A DNA stretch of 64,000 bases from Pedobacter sp. Leaf250 (GCF_920984735.1 NZ_CAKLBU010000001.1:337587-401586); one strand, 5' to 3'; counted from the first letter of the stretch, positions 35,373-44,876 are shown. Made by a program: numbers and translations. The notes: generated by a model from the letters alone, not told the origin.

Positions 35373-36011
35373 ATGGGCAACATTATTCTCACTTCAGACG
35401 ATTTTGGGTTAAGCAAAATATACAATAGAGAAATATTACTGGCGCTACAGTCTGATCTGCTAACATCGGTATCCATTATGGTTAATGGCCAACTGTCACG
35501 TCAACAGAAACAGGTACTTTCGTTAAAGCTACTTGCTAAGGAAAAAAATATCAGTCTAGGACTGCATCTGGAAATTGAGAGCAATGAAATAGATATTAAG
35601 CAATTGTGCCTCAATCAGTGGCATGAATTTGTAAATATCCTTGGGCTTGAACCAGATTATATTGATATTCATAAAGATCATTTATTTAGAAATCATTATG
35701 ATGATATAGCTGAATTTTGTGTAGAAAAGCATGTGGCATTTAGAAAATATAAAGAAACAACGATTCAGCTGAAAGCACCAGATGACATGTTCATCGCCTC
35801 TTCTGAGAGTTTGAATAATATTGAGGAACGGTTAAATGTGATCAAATCGGACGAGACGCTCGAAATGGTATTCCATCTTGGTATGTATGATGAAGATGTG
35901 GTTTCATCACTGAATAAAGAACGGGCAGAAGACCGTAAGAAATTGGAATGGGCACATCAGGTAATCAATAAACTGGGCCTCAAAATAATGAGTTACAATG
36001 AATTGAAATAA
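35373..36011 (+). CDS. ChbG/YdjC-like carbohydrate deacetylase
   Basis: 212 residues, shorter than most YdjC proteins (about 250-290). Metal-binding motif SDDFG near residue 9, GLHLEIES near 63, and DIHKDH near 97, matching the Asp/His set of the family; FHLGMYDE supplies another His. No signal peptide, so it acts in the cytoplasm, on imported oligosaccharide or monosaccharide carrying N-acetyl or O-acyl groups. Lies between the esterase (26 bases) and the beta-helix protein (8 bases). Confidence 0.8.
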   Translation: MGNIILTSDDFGLSKIYNREILLALQSDLLTSVSIMVNGQLSRQQKQVLSLKLLAKEKNISLGLHLEIESNEIDIKQLCLNQWHEFVNILGLEPDYIDIHKDHLFRNHYDDIAEFCVEKHVAFRKYKETTIQLKAPDDMFIASSESLNNIEERLNVIKSDETLEMVFHLGMYDEDVVSSLNKERAEDRKKLEWAHQVINKLGLKIMSYNELK

Positions 36012-36019
36012 AAGTGTTT

Positions 36020-37294
36020 ATGAAAAAAATTATCTGGTTGTGTGTTGGTTTTTTCTTTCTAAATCCATGTTTTGCCACGAAACGTTATTGCAACCCATTG
36101 AATGGAAAAATGAGTAATAAGGGTACCCTTGATTCCCCATGGAGCAGTTTGGATTCTGTATTTCTTACCAGCAGAAAATTAATGCCGGGAGATAGCATCG
36201 TTTTGATGTCTGGCAATCATGGTAACCCGGTCGTTTCAGGAAACCTAAACGGTGATCAACCGATTACTATCCTGCCCGGAAAAGGGCAGTTTCCCAGAGT
36301 GAATAGTTTGCAGGTGGCTAATGGGAGATATTGGAAAATCTTGGGCTTAAAAGTTTGTCCTGATGAAACTGGCTGGTTTGAAAGACGGGATTTTGTTATT
36401 ATTAAAGCTAATTCCAGTTTTATTTTGATCGAAAATTTTGTTATCAGCTCAACAGATAGCTGTGTAAATAACTGGTCTGAGGCAAAAATACTTGCAAGGG
36501 CAGGTTTGGGAATTAGGGTGGAAGGTTCAGATTGTTCGCTTATAAATAATAACCTTAAGCAGGTGAGTTTTGGTATTGTAGTTGCAAAAACGGCTACAAG
36601 GACTAAAGTAATTGGAAACAACATTTACGGATTTCTTCATGACGGAATACGGGGCTTATCTGATGATTCAGTATTTGAGTTTAACCTGGTTGCAGGTTCT
36701 TATGGAATTGATGACAATCATGACGATGGCTTTCAAAGCTGGAGCAGCGATGAACAGGGAAAAGTTGGAATGGGAAAAGTATCAAATGTGATTTTAAGAA
36801 ATAATGTTTTTATCAGTCAGCTTGATCCAGAGCAACCCTTTCCCCAGAAATTAGGTATGCAGGGCATTGGTTGCTTTGATGGTTTTTTCGAGAACTGGGT
36901 TATTGAAAACAATGTTGTTTTAACCAATATGTGGCATGGCATCTCGTTTTATGGCGCCAGGAATGTTAAAATAATTAACAACACCGTGGCCAGTAATCCC
37001 TATGCCAGTAAACCGTTTACCCCATGGATCGGGATCTATAACCATAAAAAATTGGGTGCAGGTGTTGGAAATATAGTTAATGAAAATTTTACAACAGGTA
37101 TAAGTGAACTGAATGGTGTAATTTCAGAGTCAGGCAATATTAAAGCATCTGTGCATAGCTTAAATGAATATTTTGAAAACTGGAAATCATTTAAGCTCAG
37201 AATAACATCAAATGTAGAAAAGCGCAATAAAGTTGGTGCTGATATTAGGAAATTGCCTAAAATTAATTTGCAATTATACCAGTGTAATAAATAA
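36020..37294 (+). CDS. Secreted right-handed parallel beta-helix protein, probable lyase
   Basis: 424 residues; ATG 36020 gives the signal peptide MKKIIWLCVGFFFLNPCFA, so a GTG six bases upstream is not needed. The body is built of beta-helix coils rich in Asn ladders (LINNNLKQVSFGIVV, VIGNNIYGFLHDGIRG, FEFNLVAGSYGIDDNHDDGFQSW, VIENNVVLTNMWHGISF, KIINNTVASN). DNHDDGFQ and the HDGIRG loop may be the catalytic face. Many polysaccharide lyases have this fold but I cannot name a family. It could supply the endo-acting cut. Eight bases after the YdjC gene, and nearly touching the GH78 gene. Confidence 0.82.
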   Translation: MKKIIWLCVGFFFLNPCFATKRYCNPLNGKMSNKGTLDSPWSSLDSVFLTSRKLMPGDSIVLMSGNHGNPVVSGNLNGDQPITILPGKGQFPRVNSLQVANGRYWKILGLKVCPDETGWFERRDFVIIKANSSFILIENFVISSTDSCVNNWSEAKILARAGLGIRVEGSDCSLINNNLKQVSFGIVVAKTATRTKVIGNNIYGFLHDGIRGLSDDSVFEFNLVAGSYGIDDNHDDGFQSWSSDEQGKVGMGKVSNVILRNNVFISQLDPEQPFPQKLGMQGIGCFDGFFENWVIENNVVLTNMWHGISFYGARNVKIINNTVASNPYASKPFTPWIGIYNHKKLGAGVGNIVNENFTTGISELNGVISESGNIKASVHSLNEYFENWKSFKLRITSNVEKRNKVGADIRKLPKINLQLYQCNK

Positions 37295-37301
37295 TAGTGA
37301 T

Positions 37302-39686
37302 ATGGCGTCATTCAAAAAACTAACTGTTGTACTTTCCTTTATTTGTTTTGGCATTCTGGGCAAAGCACAAGATGTACCGGTTAATCCTGAATTATTAACA
37401 AAGCCATGGGCGGCTTTTTGGATCACTTGCCCAAATGTATCGCAAAGAGATTATGGTATTTACCATTTTCGAAAGGATTTTATTTTGAGTAAACCTGCCA
37501 AAAAATTTATTGTTCATCTTTCTGCTGATAACAGATATCGCTTGTTCGTAAATGGAAAGGATATTTGTAATGGTCCAGCAAGGGGTGATCTGTACAACTG
37601 GTATTTTGAGAGTATTGACATTGCACCCTATTTAAAATCTGGTAAAAACGTAATTGCGGCCCAGGTCTGGAACATGGGTACCCTGGCACCAGTGGCTCAA
37701 ATCTCCAATCAAACTGCGTTTGTATTACAAGGGGATACTGAGAGAGAATCCGTCGTTAACACCAATTCAACCTGGAAAGTAACGGAAAATAAGGCCTATC
37801 AGCCCTGTTCTATTGATAACGGCGTACGATTAAAAACATATATGGTGATCGGTCCTGGTGATGATGTATCAGCAATCCGTTATCCTTGGGGATGGGAAAA
37901 GCCTGAGTATAATACAACCAAATGGTTAACACCGCAACAGATTGCAAGTCCTGTTACAATCGGTCATGGAACCGATAATCAATGGACACTGGCGCCGAGA
38001 AACATTCCGCTAATTACCGAAAAAATGCAACGAATGGGAAAGATCGCCAGGGTTTCGGGAATAAAAACAGCAGGTAATTTTTTAAATGGGACAACGAGTT
38101 TAACGATTCCGCCGAATAGCAATGTTAGTATTTTGGTCGATCAGAATTTTAATACTGTTGCCTACCCTGAATTGATTTTAAGCCGGGGTAAAGGTGCATC
38201 AGTTAAGCTTACCTACGCAGAGGCACTTTTTAAAAATGGCATTAAGGGCAATCGAAACGATATTGCTGATAAGGAAATTTTAGGGAATTTCGACATCTTC
38301 CATCCAGATGGAGCGGATAAAAGACTATTCAGGCCGTTGTGGCTTCGAACCTATCGCTTTATTCAGCTTGATATTGTTACCAAGGCACAGCCACTGATAA
38401 TCGATGACTTTTATGGTATGCAGAGCGGTTACCCCTTTAAAGCTATGGCAAGTTTTACCAGTAATGATCAATCACTTCAGGATATATGGAAGGTCGGGTG
38501 GCGAACCGCTGAATTATGCGCCGGAGAAACCTATTATGATTGTCCGTATTACGAGCAGTTACAATATGAGGGTGATACCCGCATTCAGGCGCTAATATCA
38601 TTATATGTTACAGGTGATGACCGGCTGATGCGCAAGGCATTGTTGGATTTTTATCATTCGAGAATTCCAGAAGGATTGACGCAGGGGAGGTATCCAAGCA
38701 ATAGGCTGCAGGTAATACCGCCGTTTTCGCTCTATTGGGTATCAATGGTTCATGATTATTGGCTGCACCGAAGTGATGAAGCATTTTTAAAACAGTTTCT
38801 GTTGCCTATTGAAGAGGTATTAAAATGGTATGAAAATAACATTGATCAGCAGAAGCAAATGCTTGGACCCATGAAGTGGTGGAATTTTACCGATTGGAAT
38901 ACCGCATTTGACTTTGGGGTTCCCGATGGTGCTAATGATGGAAATTCTTCTATTATTACCTTTCAATATGCTTATACCTTGCGACAGGCATCAAAGGTAT
39001 TTAAGTATTACGGAAAAGATGAGCAGGCCAAACACTATCTTGAACTTGCAGACCGTTTATGCGCTGCTTCATTCAGGTTATGTTATGATGCAAAAAAAGG
39101 AGTGGTTGCCAATACGCCATTAAAAAATAACTTCAGTCAGCATGCCAGTATTATGGCTGTACTATCTGGCGCAGTTCCCAAATCGGGAGAAAAGGTTTTA
39201 TTAAAACAGGTTTTAACCGATACAACATTAAGCCAGTCTACTTTTTATTATAGGTTTTACCTAAATCAGGCCTTGAAAAAAGCCGGAATGGCTGATCTAT
39301 ATTATAGTCAGTTGAAACCATGGAGAGAGATGTTGCGAAATGGCCTAACTACATTTGCGGAAAATCCAGATCCAACCCGCTCAGATTGCCACGCCTGGAG
39401 CGCAAGTCCCAATTATGATTTTCTGGCAACCATCTGTGGCATCGTGCCTGATGATGCTGGTTTTAGAAAAGTACTGATCCAACCAGCGCTCGGTGAGCTC
39501 AACGAAGTCACCGGTCAAATGCCTCATCCTTCTGGAATGATTGAGGTTTCATTTAAAAAAAATAAGGATGGAATAGAAGGTACAGTTAGCCTACCTATCA
39601 ATATTTATGGAAGATTGATTTGGAAGGATAAGGAAATCAAATTAAAGCCAGGGTTGCAGCAGATAAAATTAGGCGATCATATGTAA
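37302..39686 (+). CDS. GH78-type alpha-L-rhamnosidase
   Basis: About 794 residues with a signal peptide (MASFKKLTVVLSFICFGILGKAQ); ATG 37302, seven bases after the previous stop, is chosen over upstream in-frame codons that overlap that gene. N-terminal beta domains (DYGIYHFRKDF, RYRLFVNGKDICNGPARGD) are followed by the (alpha/alpha)6 catalytic domain with YYDCPYYEQLQYEGDTRI near 440 and WWNFTDWN near 548, then a beta-sandwich (SCHAWSASPNY-like RSDCHAWSASP). The Glu and Asp of the CPYYEQLQYEGDTR stretch are in the position of the family's acid residues. It removes terminal alpha-L-rhamnose. Last gene of the locus. Confidence 0.88.
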   Translation: MASFKKLTVVLSFICFGILGKAQDVPVNPELLTKPWAAFWITCPNVSQRDYGIYHFRKDFILSKPAKKFIVHLSADNRYRLFVNGKDICNGPARGDLYNWYFESIDIAPYLKSGKNVIAAQVWNMGTLAPVAQISNQTAFVLQGDTERESVVNTNSTWKVTENKAYQPCSIDNGVRLKTYMVIGPGDDVSAIRYPWGWEKPEYNTTKWLTPQQIASPVTIGHGTDNQWTLAPRNIPLITEKMQRMGKIARVSGIKTAGNFLNGTTSLTIPPNSNVSILVDQNFNTVAYPELILSRGKGASVKLTYAEALFKNGIKGNRNDIADKEILGNFDIFHPDGADKRLFRPLWLRTYRFIQLDIVTKAQPLIIDDFYGMQSGYPFKAMASFTSNDQSLQDIWKVGWRTAELCAGETYYDCPYYEQLQYEGDTRIQALISLYVTGDDRLMRKALLDFYHSRIPEGLTQGRYPSNRLQVIPPFSLYWVSMVHDYWLHRSDEAFLKQFLLPIEEVLKWYENNIDQQKQMLGPMKWWNFTDWNTAFDFGVPDGANDGNSSIITFQYAYTLRQASKVFKYYGKDEQAKHYLELADRLCAASFRLCYDAKKGVVANTPLKNNFSQHASIMAVLSGAVPKSGEKVLLKQVLTDTTLSQSTFYYRFYLNQALKKAGMADLYYSQLKPWREMLRNGLTTFAENPDPTRSDCHAWSASPNYDFLATICGIVPDDAGFRKVLIQPALGELNEVTGQMPHPSGMIEVSFKKNKDGIEGTVSLPINIYGRLIWKDKEIKLKPGLQQIKLGDHM

Positions 39687-39823
39687 TCTATTGCTCGATT
39701 GCATAGGTTATTAAAATTTAATTTTCATAGTTCTCATGACGATATCCATTATAAATATCTCTCTCAAAAACTTAAGTTGGATTTCATTAACCTATGAACC
39801 TAACAAAATGTCACTAGCCACTT

Positions 39824-40087
39824 TTATTTCTTGTTGTCCTCCAGTTTATTAAAGGTCTTGTAAAATTCTCCTTTTATCCATTGGTTGCGCCGAATGTCAA
39901 TCATATCTGCAGCGAAAAGGTAATCGCCATTTTGAGTATTCAAAATAACTATACCATTAGGCCGAATTTCTGTTTGAAATTTTCCATTATCTGATTCCTG
40001 TTGGGATTTGCTACCAATTAGAAAAAAGGCACAACCCGCTGTGGCAAGTCCAATCACTAAGGACTTTGGGTCTAAAATAAGTTTCAT
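39824..40087 (-). CDS. Small membrane-anchored protein (87 aa)
   Basis: Starts with a hydrophobic segment (SLVIGLATAGCAFFLIG), then a short polar domain with GIVILNTQNGDYLFAADMIDIRRNQWIKGEFYKTFN. The layout resembles small conserved proteins seen in Pedobacter-like genomes; function unknown. It probably faces the periplasm. Single gene, convergent with the end of the polysaccharide locus. Confidence 0.65.
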   Translation of the reverse strand: MKLILDPKSLVIGLATAGCAFFLIGSKSQQESDNGKFQTEIRPNGIVILNTQNGDYLFAADMIDIRRNQWIKGEFYKTFNKLEDNKK

Positions 40088-40543
40088 AATTTTTTTATAA
40101 TGTGTGTGTATCCGAATATAAGCATTTAGATAACGTAATAACCTTTAACATTACAGGTCATACTTCTTTTAAATGAATTGTTACCCAACCGATTTCCTTA
40201 AGCTCTTTGTGTTTATATCATTATATTTTAATTTTTCCTGGGTTTCTGTTTTTGAGCCTATACATTTGAAAAATATTGCATACCCTTGTTTTGTGAGACA
40301 GGCTGTAAACATCGAATGCTTTGCTCAGTTAAAATGCACCGTGTTCGGTAGTTGGAACGCTACGATGAATTATTTATTTAATTCATTGTAAATCGTTTGA
40401 AGTAAATGTAGAATAACTTTTCCCCGTTAATTTGAATGAATATTTGTAGACTTGAGTTAATATAAGAATCAATTTTTTGGAAGACATAAGTAATAGCTAA
40501 AACGAATTAACAATTTATACATTGTATTAAAAAAGCTTGAAGA
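40088..40543. other. Gene-free stretch
   Basis: A 72-codon plus-strand frame (40173-40391) is Phe- and Cys-rich with no family features and is not accepted. The region separates two divergent genes. No clear consensus promoter was found, although AATATTTG near 40439 is one base off a -7 element. Confidence 0.35.
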
Positions 40544-41650
40544 ATGAAAACAGATTCATATAACCGGAATAAGTTTATCTTTTATTTTTCCCTCTTAGTT
40601 TTAACATTATCCTTTAATAATCAAAGTCAATCAAATCAGAGAAGGGATTTTTTTAACAAGAAAAATAACCCAAAATTTCTTACAGAAACAGACGCTGGAA
40701 GGTTAAACTACAAAACCGGAGTTCGTTCAATTTTAGAAGACAGTAAGGGGAATATATGGTTTGGTAGTTACGGTGAAGGAGTTTGCTTGCTCCAAAATGG
40801 GAAATTCCATTATTTCACTATAGAAAATGGTTTAAGTGACAATCAGGTTAGGAATATTTATGAAGATAAAAATGGCCTAATTTGGTTTGAATGTGGTAGA
40901 GGATTGAGTACTTATAATGGTGAAAATATAACCGTTTATAAAGAACGGAATTACGGTACAAAGAATATTCAAGAACGAATTGAAAGCAGCCTTTGGTTTA
41001 AAGGAGACCAAACTGAGGGTTACAGCCGACTTGAAAAGTATCCTGGAGTATATCAATATGATGGACAAAAGCTTAATTACCACTTATTTCCTGTTACAAC
41101 CACACCTTCAGATGGTTTTAAATATTACATTTCAACATCCTTTGTCGAGGGTAAAGATGGAATTGTTTGGTTGGGAACTTACGGAGCTGTATTGGGATAT
41201 AAGGGCTCAGATTTTAAGCTAATGGACAATAAATATTTTGGTCTGAACTCAAAAACCAGCCCTTTACATGTCAGAAGCATATTTCAAGACAAAAAAGGAA
41301 ATCTTTGGATAGGTAATAATGGTATAGGCGTTTTGAAGTATGATGGAAAAAAGATCGTAAATTTTACCGAACAACAGAAACTAAAAAAGGAACATACGAA
41401 AGGTAATTCTCTTGAAAAGGTTTTTTCGATTTGTGAAGACTCTTTAGGAAACATCTGGTTTGGTACTGTAGGGTCCGGTGTATGGAAATATGATGGTCAT
41501 TCTATGAAAAATTTCACAAAAGAGAATGGACTTGAAAGTAATCACATATGGACCATTTATACAAGCGGGCTTGGAGAGTTATGGTTTGGAGGCGCAAATC
41601 CAAGTGGTGTGTATAAATTCAATGGTCATTCTTTTGAAAGAAAATATTAA
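40544..41650 (+). CDS. Secreted two-component-regulator-type beta-propeller, stand-alone
   Basis: 368 residues with an N-terminal hydrophobic signal. The mature part is made of repeats of the type I-x-E-D-x-x-G-N-I-W-F-G...G-V-x-x-Y-x-G-x-x-x (for example SILEDSKGNIWFGSYGEGV, NIYEDKNGLIWFECGRGL, SIFQDKKGNLWIGNNGIGV, SICEDSLGNIWFGTVGSGV), the Reg_prop repeat that forms the sensor domain of hybrid two-component systems. Kinase, receiver and DNA-binding domains are absent and the frame ends cleanly. It may be a secreted ligand-binding protein or a detached sensor domain. Confidence 0.82.
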   Translation: MKTDSYNRNKFIFYFSLLVLTLSFNNQSQSNQRRDFFNKKNNPKFLTETDAGRLNYKTGVRSILEDSKGNIWFGSYGEGVCLLQNGKFHYFTIENGLSDNQVRNIYEDKNGLIWFECGRGLSTYNGENITVYKERNYGTKNIQERIESSLWFKGDQTEGYSRLEKYPGVYQYDGQKLNYHLFPVTTTPSDGFKYYISTSFVEGKDGIVWLGTYGAVLGYKGSDFKLMDNKYFGLNSKTSPLHVRSIFQDKKGNLWIGNNGIGVLKYDGKKIVNFTEQQKLKKEHTKGNSLEKVFSICEDSLGNIWFGTVGSGVWKYDGHSMKNFTKENGLESNHIWTIYTSGLGELWFGGANPSGVYKFNGHSFERKY

Positions 41651-41740
41651 AAACATACGAAGGCAGGTACTTCTAAATCTTTCAATACCCAATATGGAAT
41701 AGATGACCAAATCCGGAAGATTTTATTTTCCCTTTTTAGA

Positions 41741-42616
41741 TCAATCTGATTTTGCATGAAGATCACACACACTCAAAAAAGCATTCAGTGCAGGAGAAAT
41801 GGGTATATCCTTTCTATATGCCAAGATGGTAGTCATTATGCTTAGCTCTTTGGGAAGAGTAAATGTTCTTATATTTCGGCTACTGTAGAATGTAGAAATA
41901 ATTTCCTTTGGCAAAAAACTGAATCCAATACCGGATTCGATAAAATTAATTACACCCTCAATCGAATTCATTTCCGTTTTATGATATCTTGAAATACCCT
42001 TGCTTACAAGCCAGGAATCCAACCTCGACCTGAACACACAACCCTGATCAAAAACAATGGCTTTCAAGGGGATCTGTTTCAATAAATCTTGCAAGGATTT
42101 GCAGGTGAATGGAACAACAGCAATGATTTCTTCAGTTTTGATTTTAAATTGCTCAAGTTGTGGAAGATCAAGAGGGGCGGGGATAAAAGCTGCATCAAGT
42201 CTGTAGTTCAAGACTTCGTTTAAAAGGTTCTCCTTGGTGTCTGATTTGAAATCCATATGTACATGAGGAAATCGGTTTGCAAGTGAGTTAACCAGTTCGG
42301 GGCCCTTTAAAGCTATCATAGTTTCAAGGGCACCGATTTTAATCTGTCCCTTAACTACATCATCTTTACCGATAGACTGTTTTGCTTCCTCAATTAAGTG
42401 ATTTAGTTTTTTACTATAAAGCATCAGCGTCTCACCCGCCTGTGTCAGCTCTACTTTTCTGGATGAACGTGAAAAAAGAGCAGCATCAAATTCTTCCTCC
42501 AGACTTTTGATACGGGCTGTCACATTAGATTGCACAGTATACATAGCTTCTGCGGCCTTAGTGAAACTTCCGTAATTGGCAACAGCCTCAAAAATTTTTA
42601 AATCGTTCAAATTCAT
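41741..42616 (-). CDS. LysR family transcriptional regulator
   Basis: 291 residues. N-terminal HTH: NLNDLKIFEAVANYGSFTKAAEAMYTVQSNVTARIKSLEEEF (residues about 2-44), then the linker helix and an effector-binding domain of two alpha/beta lobes (KGQIKIGALETMIA, RLDAAFIPAP, GIGFSFLPKEII). ATG 42616 starts MNLNDLKIFE; another ATG is one codon upstream. It is divergent from the hydrolase at 42697 with 80 bases between, the classic arrangement of a LysR regulator and its target. Confidence 0.92.
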   Translation of the reverse strand: MNLNDLKIFEAVANYGSFTKAAEAMYTVQSNVTARIKSLEEEFDAALFSRSSRKVELTQAGETLMLYSKKLNHLIEEAKQSIGKDDVVKGQIKIGALETMIALKGPELVNSLANRFPHVHMDFKSDTKENLLNEVLNYRLDAAFIPAPLDLPQLEQFKIKTEEIIAVVPFTCKSLQDLLKQIPLKAIVFDQGCVFRSRLDSWLVSKGISRYHKTEMNSIEGVINFIESGIGFSFLPKEIISTFYSSRNIRTFTLPKELSIMTTILAYRKDIPISPALNAFLSVCDLHAKSD

Positions 42617-42678
42617 CAATCATTATTTATGATTTACAAAATCAGTTTAAATCGTTTTTAAAGAACAAATGTATGGCT

Positions 42679-42686
42679 TAGTTTTG
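42679..42686 (+). promoter_or_regulatory. -7 promoter element of the alpha/beta hydrolase gene
   Basis: TAGTTTTG fits TAnnTTTG and lies 11 bases before the ATG at 42697, so the leader would be very short. There is no good TTTG at -33, as expected of an activator-dependent promoter next to a LysR gene. Confidence 0.45.
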
Positions 42687-42696
42687 TCAAAAAAAA

Positions 42697-43665
42697 ATGA
42701 AAAGTATTAAAATCCTGGCCGCTATGGTGGTCTTAATGTTAACTAATTCAATGATGGCAAAATCACAATCAACACCAAAAACTGAAACCACAGAATCCTC
42801 TCCAGTTACCCACAACCGTAAAATAGAAGTTCTTGGTCAAAATATTTTCTACCGCGAAGCAGGGCTCAAAGATTCTCCAGCTATTTTGCTTTTGCATGGA
42901 TATCCCACCTCTTCCCATATGTTCAGGAATCTAATTCCAATGTTAAGCGCTAAATATCATGTCATTGCACCCGATCTTCCCGGTTTTGGATACAGCGATG
43001 CCCCAGATAGGAATAAGTTTGAATACACTTTTGATAATATGGGAAAAGTCATGCAGGGGTTTATCGATGCTTTAGGCTTAAAGCGTTTTGCAATCTATGT
43101 GTTCGATTATGGTGCGCCAACGGGCTACAGGTTGGCCTTGGCTAATCCGGAAAAAATAACCGGAATCATTTCCCAAAATGGAAACGCTTATCTGGAAGGA
43201 CTTAGCTCAGGATGGAACCCTATTAAAAAATATTGGGAACATGATACCAAAGAAAACAGGGATGCTCTAAGATCAACTTTTGTAAGCTTTGAAGGAACAA
43301 AATTCCAATACTACGAGGGTGTAGCCGACCCTACACTTATTGCTCCTGAATCGTATACCTTGGACCAGTTTTTCCTCGATCGTCCAGGTTCAAAGGAAAA
43401 CCAACTGGATCTGTTAAGAGATTACCAATCAAATGTAGCCCTGTATCCAAAATTTCAGGAGTACTTTAGAACTTTTAAACCAAAATTTTTAGCAGTTTGG
43501 GGCAGTAAAGATCCATTCTTCTTACCTGCAGGTGCAGAAGCATATAAAAAAGATATTCCGGAAGCCACCATAAAGTTTTACGAAACCGGTCACTTTGCTT
43601 TGGAAACTCACTCAACCGAGATTGGTAGGGAAATTTTGATTTTTTTGAATACCCTACCAGAATAA
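42697..43665 (+). CDS. Exported alpha/beta hydrolase, dehalogenase/epoxide-hydrolase type
   Basis: 322 residues with a signal peptide (MKSIKILAAMVVLMLTNSMMAKSQS). Oxyanion motif HGYPTSS near 67, APDLPGFGYSDAP near 91, and nucleophile Asp137 in VFDYGAP instead of a serine, as in haloalkane dehalogenases and epoxide hydrolases; the acid lies in WGSKDPFF and the catalytic His in ETGHFALETH. The substrate is unknown. Probably regulated by the divergent LysR protein. Confidence 0.88.
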   Translation: MKSIKILAAMVVLMLTNSMMAKSQSTPKTETTESSPVTHNRKIEVLGQNIFYREAGLKDSPAILLLHGYPTSSHMFRNLIPMLSAKYHVIAPDLPGFGYSDAPDRNKFEYTFDNMGKVMQGFIDALGLKRFAIYVFDYGAPTGYRLALANPEKITGIISQNGNAYLEGLSSGWNPIKKYWEHDTKENRDALRSTFVSFEGTKFQYYEGVADPTLIAPESYTLDQFFLDRPGSKENQLDLLRDYQSNVALYPKFQEYFRTFKPKFLAVWGSKDPFFLPAGAEAYKKDIPEATIKFYETGHFALETHSTEIGREILIFLNTLPE

Positions 43666-43799
43666 AAATTTGATAAGGACAAGTATTGCCGTCATCGCCA
43701 CATACTGGTTTATGGCGGTATGATTGACTATAAATAACTCGCTTATATCAAATTTACAGTATTGCAGATAACACATTTAGACAGACTAGATTAAAAGAA

Positions 43800-44213
43800 A
43801 TGGAACAGAAATATCCGCTACCACCATTCACATTTGAAACGGCAAATGAAAAAATCCAAATGGCTGAAAACGCCTGGAACAGTAAGGATCCAGAGAAAGT
43901 CTCCGAGGCTTATACAATTGACAGTGAGTGGAGAAATAGAGATATTTTTTTAAATGGTAGAACAGCTATTGTGGAATTTTTAACCAACAAATGGAAGAAT
44001 GAACTAAATTATAAATTGAAAAAGCAATACTGGGCGCATCATGAAAACAGGATTGCTGTTCGCTTTGAGTATGAGTATCAGACCAATGAAGGACATTGGG
44101 TGAGGGCATATGGTAATGAAAATTGGGAATTTAATGAGTACGGTTTGATGAGCAAACGATTTGCAAGTATAAATGATGTCAATATACGAGAAGAAGATCG
44201 TAAACTTTTATAA
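43800..44213 (+). CDS. DUF1348/NTF2-like protein, short C-terminus
   Basis: 137 residues of the SnoaL/NTF2 fold, DUF1348 type: PPFTFETANEKIQMAENAWNSKDPEKVSEAYTIDSEWRNRD and FEYEYQTNEGHWVRAYGNENWEF. The family usually continues after EEDR with a HWPLGRRP-like tail of about 15 residues; here it stops at REEDRKLL, so the C-terminus is probably lost. Function unknown. Followed by a strong terminator. Confidence 0.82.
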   Translation: MEQKYPLPPFTFETANEKIQMAENAWNSKDPEKVSEAYTIDSEWRNRDIFLNGRTAIVEFLTNKWKNELNYKLKKQYWAHHENRIAVRFEYEYQTNEGHWVRAYGNENWEFNEYGLMSKRFASINDVNIREEDRKLL

Positions 44214-44240
44214 TAAAATTTAAATCGTGAACGAATTTGT

Positions 44241-44274
44241 AAGTGGAGATGAGTAGACATCTCCACTTTATTTT
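44241..44274 (+). terminator. Rho-independent terminator
   Basis: AAGTGGAGATG (44241-44251), loop AGTAGA, CATCTCCACTT (44258-44268), a perfect 11-bp stem, then TATTTT. It ends the DUF1348 transcript. Confidence 0.8.
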
Positions 44275-44375
44275 AGAAATTGATCATTGTAGATATTGCA
44301 AGCATGATTAACTATATTTAGATCTTGGTTGTAATGATTAAATATTTGACAACCCAATCTTTAAATATTTAAGTT

Positions 44376-44876
44376 ATGAAATTTGGTCAGTTTTTTTTGG
44401 GTGTATTATCTGGTGGAATATTGGTTTTTTTTATGTTGAAATACAGTACAAATGCTAAGAAATCTCCGGTCACAATACGCGAAAGTTCAGCGGACACCCT
44501 TTCAGCTCAAGCAAAGTGGAAGTGGCCAGATAGCTTGGATGCCATGGTAGCAGCGCCAAAAAATCATAGGCTGGTTTATGAAGATAGCAATGTTCGTGTT
44601 TTGATGGTAGCACTTGATAGCAAGAAATCTGAACCAATCCATACGCATAAATGGAACAGTATAATGTGGATTGCTAAACCTATTGTTCCTTGCCAGATAA
44701 ACAATTATAAAAAGGTTAATGGAAAGCTAGTTAAAACAGATAGTGTAATAATTAAGGAAATGCCAATAAATTTAGGTCAATTAATCGGCCCGGAAGCCCC
44801 AACTTCGATTACCAATCAAAGTCACTCGAATGGTGAAGCTTACCGAATTGAATTTAAAAAGGAATTTAAAAACTAA
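44376..44876 (+). CDS. Membrane-anchored cupin-like protein
   Basis: 166 residues. N-terminal membrane segment (FGQFFLGVLSGGILVFFML), then a small cupin-like barrel with NHRLVYEDSNVRVLMVALDSKKSEPIHTHKWNSIMWI, in which HTH can supply metal ligands. Ends AYRIEFKKEFKN. Probably an anchored periplasmic protein of unknown activity. Confidence 0.7.
   Translation: MKFGQFFLGVLSGGILVFFMLKYSTNAKKSPVTIRESSADTLSAQAKWKWPDSLDAMVAAPKNHRLVYEDSNVRVLMVALDSKKSEPIHTHKWNSIMWIAKPIVPCQINNYKKVNGKLVKTDSVIIKEMPINLGQLIGPEAPTSITNQSHSNGEAYRIEFKKEFKN

Noticed and set aside
37233..37301. Upstream start for the rhamnosidase
   Set aside because: It would overlap the beta-helix gene and place residues before a good signal peptide that begins at ATG 37302.
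40173..40391. 72-codon plus-strand frame
   Set aside because: Unusual Phe and Cys content and no recognisable features; lies in a divergent intergenic region.
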